Part shown: positions 58,364 through 64,000 of the stretch, piece after piece | Layout: each line of letters begins with the position of its first letter | Position numbering within the stretch: position 1 is the stretch's first letter | Origin: Hirundichthys speculiger | Taxonomy: Eukaryota; Chordata; Actinopteri; Beloniformes; Exocoetidae | Reading direction: 5' to 3' | Length of the DNA stretch: 64,000 nt | Assembly: GCA_018398805.1 (NCBI GenBank) | Contig: JAGFBZ010000863.1 | Coordinates: 62,001-126,000 of the forward strand | Program-made: the position numbers and the translations under genes | Notes under the pieces: model-generated | Told to the model about the DNA's origin: nothing | What the model saw: only the letters and a program-made list of their open reading frames with translations | Database searches by the model: none

Positions 58364-58592
58364 GTGAGTATCTTGGTCTGTGTATGAATTTATCAAATTA
58401 TTCAAATCAAGTTTTTTTGTGCAGTTTTTGGTTTATTACTCCCAATATATTATTACCTTTGCTGATAAACTGTAGTTTTGGTTCTTTCACAAAAAATACT
58501 CATGCAAAACCGAGAAGAGATTACCCCTTTTTAAATACTGTGTAATAGTGTGTCCAGTTGTAATTTTCTTGTCTCCCGTCTGACCTCACCAG
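58364..58592 (+). other. abca1: abca1 intron 4
   Basis: A short, 229-base intron; ends in GACCTCACCAG. Confidence 0.9.
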
Positions 58593-58711
58593 AATTTCTC
58601 GCTTGTTCACTGATGCCAAGAAGATCCTGCGCTACACTCAGAATGATAAGAGCTATGAAGGCTACAAGGGTCTTCTGAGGGCCCTCAAGAAGCTTCAGAA
58701 GAACACTGCCC
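58593..58711 (+). CDS. abca1: abca1 exon 5: extracellular domain 1, residues 101-141
   Basis: It completes Ile101, then encodes ISRLFTDAKKILRYTQNDKS and YEGYKGLLRALKKLQKNTA. The exon is 119 bases, as in human, where the segment reads [20 protein letters not shown]. It is a helical, Lys/Arg-rich part of the extracellular domain. The donor GCCC|GTAAGG leaves phase 1. The open frame simply runs on into the intron to a stop at 58783. Confidence 0.95.
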
Positions 58712-59350
58712 GTAAGGACTTGCCTTTAGCTATTTTTATGCTGTGTCTTATATTATATTATTATAAGTGTTTGGCCGACCTTTGACTGATCACTGATTGG
58801 TGATTTCATTCATCTTTTTTCATGCAGTTTTCCTGCATTTGGGCTAATTTTAACAAAAAGGAGCACTGGGAAGAAATTGTAAAGTAACTTTAATCTGTTA
58901 CATGTAAATGAAACAGGTACAGTTTGACACTTGCTTAAAACAAAAGAAATGTTGGATGACTTCTTGCGGACAAAGAAAAAATGAGCAATATTTTGAACAG
59001 AGGGACAGTTTGCACCGTATCATGTAGCAGGTGATGTAGCTGATGCTAAGTGTGTATCACCACCACAGTCTGCAGACTTCGGTTGGTCTTATTTTTTCAG
59101 CACATTGTGGGCATTACGTTTTCCTGCAGTTTGATTATAGATCAGAGCAAATGAAGAAAATCTGTTATTTCTCAATGCAGTTGTGTTGTGTGATATCATT
59201 TTTGCCTTTGTCAGTCTTGAGTATAACTAGGTCACAGAAATATGTTTCTGTTTTAACACAGCTAAATGGCAGTGCAGTTTCTTTCTGCAGCGCTGTAGCG
59301 CATAGTGCCGGGTTTTCCCTTTTATTTGCTTCCTGTTTGTAGCTCAGACG

Positions 59351-60510
59351 TACACTATAATGCCAAAAGTATTCACTCACCTGCCTTCACTCACATATGA
59401 GCTTTAGTGAAGTCCCATTGATGTGCTTTTTAAAATACTGCAGAACAAATCATTGGATGTGCATTTAAAGACGAACAATTAATGTTCCTGTCCCTCCTCG
59501 ACCACCAACTGTTTCAGACATATCGGAAATAAATTCCCGCATCCAACCTTTTCCAGCTTGACAAAGATCTCCTTGGTTTCCGCCACAGCAGACATCTGAA
59601 TGAGATCATGCCACAGCTGTACAGACTGACGTGTCTGGCCGTGACTATTCCCACATCCACCACAACTGCTGACCAGACATCCTCTGACCTCAAGAGAATA
59701 AAAACGTATGCAAGTAATACGGTGATGCGTAATCGAGAGGAAGAGCCGTTTGTGCACGTCCACATGTGACCAGGTGGACACACATTTATTCCATTTGGAC
59801 GCGCCGACATGCGGGTTGCGCTTTCCGTAAACTCGGTATCTTGCGATCGTGGGTTTAGGGTAGCGGGTGGTCTAAAACTGTACCGAATCCGTACCAAAAC
59901 CGTGACACAAAAACCGCGGTACGAACCATATCGTGAGCCACCTGTACCGTTGCACCCATACTGTCCACAAGGTTTAGGAGTGTATTTATGTGGATTTTTA
60001 ACCATTCTTCCAGAAGTGCATTTGTGAGGTCAAACACTGATGTTGGCTAAGAAGGCCTGGTTCGCAGTCTCCACTCTAATTCATCAAATGTGTTCTATCG
60101 GGTTAAGGTCTATGCAGACCAGTCAAGTTCATCCACACCAGACTCTTCCATCCATGTCTTTATGGACCTTGCTTTGTGCACTGGTGCACAGTCATGTTGG
60201 AAGAGGAAGGGGCCAGCTCCAAACTGTTCCCACAAAGTTGGGAGCATCAAATTGTCCAAAATGTCTTGGTATGCTGAAGCATTCAGAGTTCCTTTCACTG
60301 GAACTAAGGGGCCAAGCCCAGCTCCTGAAAAACAACCCCACACCATAATCCCCCCTCCACCAAACTTTACACTTGGATCAATGCAGTCAGACCAGTACCG
60401 TTCTCCTGGCAACCACCAAACCCAGACTCTTCCATCAGTCAGATGGAGAAGTGTGAGTATTAGTCGTTTCTGCAGACTGCAAGAAACTATCATTCTACCC
60501 AACTTGAAAA
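59351..60510 (-). mobile_element. Tc1-like element in abca1 intron 5, interrupted by a hAT fragment
   Basis: The left end, ATAATGCCAAAAGTATTCAC, is the same family as the copy at 26946-27564. After about 90 bases it is interrupted until about 59960 and resumes with CTGTCCACAAGGTTTAGGAG. The minus-strand frame 60502-60110 encodes [40 protein letters not shown] and GVDELDWSA, the first and second catalytic-Asp region of the transposase. The helix-turn-helix region and right terminus are not found, and NPIEHLW is lost. Confidence 0.8.
59440..59958 (+). pseudogene. hAT transposon 3' end nested in the Tc1 copy
   Basis: The plus-strand frame reads LNEIMPQLYRLTCLAVTIPT, STTTADQTSSDLKRIKTYAS and NTVMRNRE. 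This resembles the C-terminal dimerisation domain of a fish hAT transposase (as in "LxRLAxxxLTLPVTSASxERSFSxLKRIKTYLR"). The expected ASxERSFS appears as ADQTSSD, so key residues are lost. It is followed by a C/G-rich terminus, ACCTGTACCGTTGCACCC at about 59940-59957, typical of that family's 'gggtgcaacggtacag' end. Confidence 0.7.
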
Positions 60511-61065
60511 GGCAAAAAAGAAGTAGTGGCAGGAAATACGAAGAAGAACAAATCTGCCAATCACATTTCTTTCAGTCTGTGTTGACATGACTCACGGATA
60601 CATCTGGAGAGAGGCGCACGTCCATAGCCTACACCGTAGGTATGAACCCTACAGTATAGGCTACGCCATTCCTTATACACAGAAGTATAAATCAGCCTTC
60701 ATGTCCCTCTCAATATACATCTTTAATCCACAAGAGGCTGATTGATGTAGGGCAGATCATGTATGATTCAGCAGTCAGCAAACAGCTACTGCTGCAGCTG
60801 CAGAGTGAGTCTTTACAAATTGCAGCCTGGATCAAAGAGCTGAGAGTAGAGCCCCTCACATGCTGCCTGTTAATGATTCAGAGACTGATGTGGTCAGAAT
60901 AAGATTTAAACTGTGATGAAGTGTTCAAGTGTTTTCCTTTAGATTACTAGATATCTCCCTGTGGATCTACTTGTCCCTGATCAGGTGTAATGGATGTCTG
61001 AGATCGCAGGGAGATTAAAGAAATCATTTAAAAACAAATTTAAACATTAAAAATGATTTTGATGA

Positions 61066-61250
61066 AATTTTCTAGGATTTCTTCCAGATCACACCCAAAA
61101 TGAAATCAGTTCTTTCGTTTCACATTTCTGACAACTCCTGAAAATTTCATCAAAATCCATCCTTAACGTTTTGAGTTATCTTGTACACAGACAGACAAAC
61201 AGACAGACAGATAAACGCCGGCAAAAACATAACCTCCTTGGCGGAGGTAA
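61066..61250. repeat. 3' portion of the ...CTTGGCGGAGGT repeat
   Basis: Collinear with 32700-32881: CTTCCAGATCACACCCAAAA, TCTGACAACTCCTGAAAATT, then a (CAGA)n-like stretch and CTTGGCGGAGGT (61239-61250). Confidence 0.8.
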
Positions 61251-63009
61251 TGATCTCAAAGAAAAAACAGCTGACACACTCACAGTCACAATCCACTTTT
61301 TTTTTTTTTTTATTTCCACCTGCAAATCTTACAGCCATTTAGTGTATTAGTTTAACTGATAGAAACTGGTGCAGCAGCTATTCTTTGATGATTTGATCAT
61401 TAGTGGTCTTGTTATTCAAGAATGATTGATTATAGGCCAAGTTGTGGTAGATTTTGGAATGAGTGATTCCACAGACTGGTTTTACCAGTGATGGAACTGG
61501 TTTCTAATGTGCATGATGTCAATATGACTGTCAAACAGGGTAGACAGCACCAGGGCACATACAGACTCATAAGTGTAAATAAAGACCTACTGCCTCTAAC
61601 ATGACAAACAAACAAAAAGACTTCTTACTTTATTGTGTCAAAAATGTTGATGTTCTCCACAGCTCAAGGGATTTAAACCATGCACAATTATAAATAGCAG
61701 TCAACATTCCCAGATAAGAAAAACAAGGAAATGAAATACATGCATTTATGCAAGCAAACACCTTTTCTGGTTAAGCAAAGTCCTGCTTTCCATTCAGTTA
61801 CAACTAGGCTAAACCATCTGGTTTGGCGTGTCCTTAAGGCTCTTTTGATGCAGTGCTGTGGAGTCTGTTCCTTCCTCCTGGGACACTGATTAAGTTCTAT
61901 TAGTGCTCCCTGTTTGTTAACCCCTGAGAGTTGAGATCACATACAGAGAGAGAGAGAGATATGCAAAGACCCACAGGTATGAATGGAGACTAGAAACAGT
62001 GTATGCTTTGATACATTATATCACCCTTATACTCATAATAGGCACTCATAAGCTTATGCTGAACTATACAGACATAATGGGTCACATGGTGGGGGGTGTT
62101 GACAGCACACGCATTTTCTGATCAGACAGAAACACACTGTTCTCTTTCACTTCCTCCCAAGGGATGTTGAGCTGAAGCAAAGTGTTTCCTGCCTGTGTAT
62201 ATGTACGTGTGAATGTCAATGACAGTTATTTAAAGCACTGCTTAGAAAACGATTTAATGGCGATGATGGGAGCAGCGGTGTTTTAAAGAAGTACTTTTAC
62301 TTAATCTACTAATGCAAGCAAAACAGAAACGGGTGGATGAGAATGATAAGAGCAGTAATCATTCCTTCTTTGAGTACTTGTTTCATGTTTCATCAGCTAT
62401 TCTAACCTTGATAAACTGAAAAAAGTGTCTTAAGGAAAACAGAAAGATAGAATTCAGAGACATTTGAGACAGAGTAGACAGTGTTTGGGCCAAAGTTTAC
62501 TCTCCTGTAGTAACCCCTGTTGACTGTAAAAGGAGAAGCAAGAACTGTGTATCATCTTTGGAATGCAGCAAAATACAAGAAGCTTACAGAGTGCAGAGAA
62601 GACCTCATGTTTCTGCATGTGTTGTCATCAGCATTCAAATAGTTGATGTTATCAACCATTTAATTCAGGGATTGTTTTATATATGTTTTTAAATTTGAGT
62701 CATTGGGTACTGACGTATCACTTCTGTTGTTTTAACACATACAAAATGCAGTCTCTAAACGTTTTCTAGACTCGACCTATCTGTGAGAATGCAACTCTCC
62801 AAATGAGTTACCCTGGATATGTTATCTTACCCGCTCCCTAGTTTGAGTAACGCCTGATTTATTTCATGTCATGGCAAGCTGTTGACATTTGCTACATACA
62901 CTTATATGACCGAAACTATGTTGCTTCCAATAAAGAAAGTACTTTACATTATTTCAATGATTGTATGTTATGGTGGGAATCAACTGCAACTGCAATCAAC
63001 ATTCAGCAG

Positions 63010-63184
63010 CTGGGGCGCCGAAAAGGGGGGGTAAAGGATACGGATTATAGGGGCCCATGATTGAGGGGGGCCCAGAGAGGCCCCTAATGATGATCAAAAA
63101 TAGCATCAACAAATTTCGCTGCTGTGTTGGGGGGCCCGGTAAAGATTCTTTTCATGGGGCCCAAAATCCCTAGCGGCGCCCCTG
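63010..63184. mobile_element. 175-bp hAT-type MITE with 8-bp target duplication
   Basis: TTCAGCAG lies directly on both sides (63002-63009 and 63185-63192). The ends, CTGGGGCGCCG and CGGCGCCCCTG, are inverted, with one mismatch-like shift. G-rich blocks (GGGGCCCATGATTG, GGGGGGCCCAG) lie inside. There is no coding capacity. A recent-looking insertion in abca1 intron 5. Confidence 0.85.
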
Positions 63185-63288
63185 TTCAGCAGTACTGAAC
63201 TTCAGAGCAACAAACAAAAGAAGAGAGATGATTCACAGATAGAAAAAGACTGCAGTGCTCAGAAACCTTGAACTATGCTATTTTTTCA

Positions 63289-63319
<31 letters not shown>

Positions 63320-63635
63320 GATTTTTGCCACAAGGAAAGAGATGAGGTGGTGTCTTGTTCCTGGTCTTACTCATCTAAATATAAGATGGTTTACTATCAC
63401 ATTTACACCTGTTTTTTTTTTTTTTTTTTACCAGTTTTTTTTGTTTGTTTTTTGTTTTTCCTTTTTTTTCCATTTACACCTGGTTTATACAAAGAGTGAC
63501 ATTGCTTCCAACCAAGAAAGGACTTAGCATGAATGCATTTATAGTGTTATGTATGAATTAACAACAAAATAAACTTATTTATATATTTGTTTGTATCTTT
63601 GTTTATCACTGAAGGTATCTATGTTTCTTTTCCAG

Positions 63636-63757
63636 GTTTCAAGCTGAAGGATTTCTTGCGAGACAATGAGACTCTTTCGCATTTCCTGCATCACAATGCA
63701 TCTCTTCCTCACTACGCATTGAGACACATAGTGGAGGCTGATGTCAATTTGGAAAAG
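63636..63757 (+). CDS. abca1: abca1 exon 6: extracellular domain 1, residues 141-181, GC donor
   Basis: It completes Arg141, then encodes FKLKDFLRDNETLSHFLHHN, ASLPHYALRHIVEADVNLEK. Sequons Asn151 (NET) and Asn161 (NAS) sit where human ABCA1 has its own. The 122-base length equals the human exon. Its end, GAAAAG|GCAAGACG, has GC (63758-63759) in place of GT. Reading through would give Ala-Arg-Arg and a stop, whereas the homologous exon boundary is exactly here, so a GC-AG intron is the best reading. Exon 7 and the rest of the gene are beyond the window. Confidence 0.93.
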
Positions 63758-64000
63758 GCAAGACGTTGAAATATTTACAATGTTGAGGCTTTTTGTGTTA
63801 ATTATTTGCATTTACAGTTTACTGAATATACTGTGTGTGTGTGTGTGTGCTCCCTCAGCCACAGCACATGTGCATAAATCTAATGACCTTGGCTTCACAG
63901 TCTCTGTTGGACCACAGGATTTTGCTGTAGCACAGCTAAGCCCTTAATACCCGGGAGAAAAATTAGCGGCTGGGGGGTGAGGGGTGGGGGGTGAGAGGGG
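63758..64000 (+). other. abca1: Start of abca1 intron 6 with (GT)n
   Basis: Intron sequence with a GT run at 63831-63849 and a G-rich end. No exon 7 is visible. Confidence 0.8.

Larger units (their letters stand above)
58712..63635 (+). other. abca1: abca1 intron 5 (transposon-rich)
   Basis: A 4.9-kb intron holding a Tc1 copy with a nested hAT fragment (59350-60510), a partial interspersed repeat (61066-61250), a hAT-type MITE (63010-63184) and an (ATT)n run (63290-63319). It ends CTTTTCCAG at 63635. Confidence 0.9.

Noticed and set aside
58211..58405. Minus-strand 64-codon frame opposite abca1 exon 4
   Set aside because: Shadow of the conserved plus-strand exon.
63741..63947. Plus-strand frame reading over the exon 6 end
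   Set aside because: It is in another register; the real abca1 frame ends at the exon boundary and reads only Ala-Arg-Arg-stop if unspliced.

Overview
This is vertebrate, almost certainly teleost, genomic DNA. Coding sequence is sparse and split by spliced introns, AT microsatellites are long, and the ground is crowded with fish-type transposons: Tc1/mariner, hAT, piggyBac-like, pogo/Tigger-like, L2-like and APE-type LINEs, and tRNA-derived SINEs. Only two loci look like genes; most open frames are repeat-derived or chance.

Right end (about 51.99-64 kb, + strand): the 5' part of an ABCA1 orthologue (abca1; I cannot tell the a copy from the b copy). The window holds a recognisable core promoter (CCTTTAAG box, CACGTG E-box, DR4 LXR-type element, TATA box), a probable non-coding exon 1, and coding exons 2-6. 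These exons join in frame as residues 1-181, with exon lengths of 66, 94, 142, 119 and 122 coding bases. Exon 6 ends at a GC rather than GT donor. Intron 1 holds a second DR4 very like the human promoter element. The gene continues past the window.

Middle (35.17-39.70 kb, + strand): a small multi-exon gene of a family abundant in teleosts (proteins often labelled SAMD3-like or uncharacterised). The gene, with its candidate 5' exons and 3' flank, sits between perfect 12-bp inverted termini, each flanked by TA. It may be a host-like gene carried inside a transposon-like unit. The coding frame is intact only if a weaker splice acceptor is used.

Rest of the window, left to right: a degenerate L2-like LINE segment with an SGNH-esterase-like piece (0.75-1.25 kb); a palindromic hAT-type MITE (3.0 kb); an L2-like reverse transcriptase tail interrupted by a SINE (3.7-4.5 kb); a 1.27-kb Tc1 element (5.98-7.25 kb); a piggyBac-like remnant filled with palindromes (8.6-10.4 kb); a foldback repeat (10.5 kb); a TA-flanked element between TA microsatellites (11.6-12.7 kb); several decayed Tc1 copies (12.7, 14.3, 20.3, 21.0 and 26.9 kb); a pair of THAP-like dispersed repeats (21.5 and 24.1 kb); a TA-microsatellite and MITE mosaic (29-30.2 kb); a LINE inserted in a Tc1 element with a clear target duplication (43.1-46.8 kb); and a Tigger-like element (50.1 kb). 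The remaining intergenic stretches hold nothing I can assign.

All assignments come from reading the sequence and from memory of these families; no searches were run.
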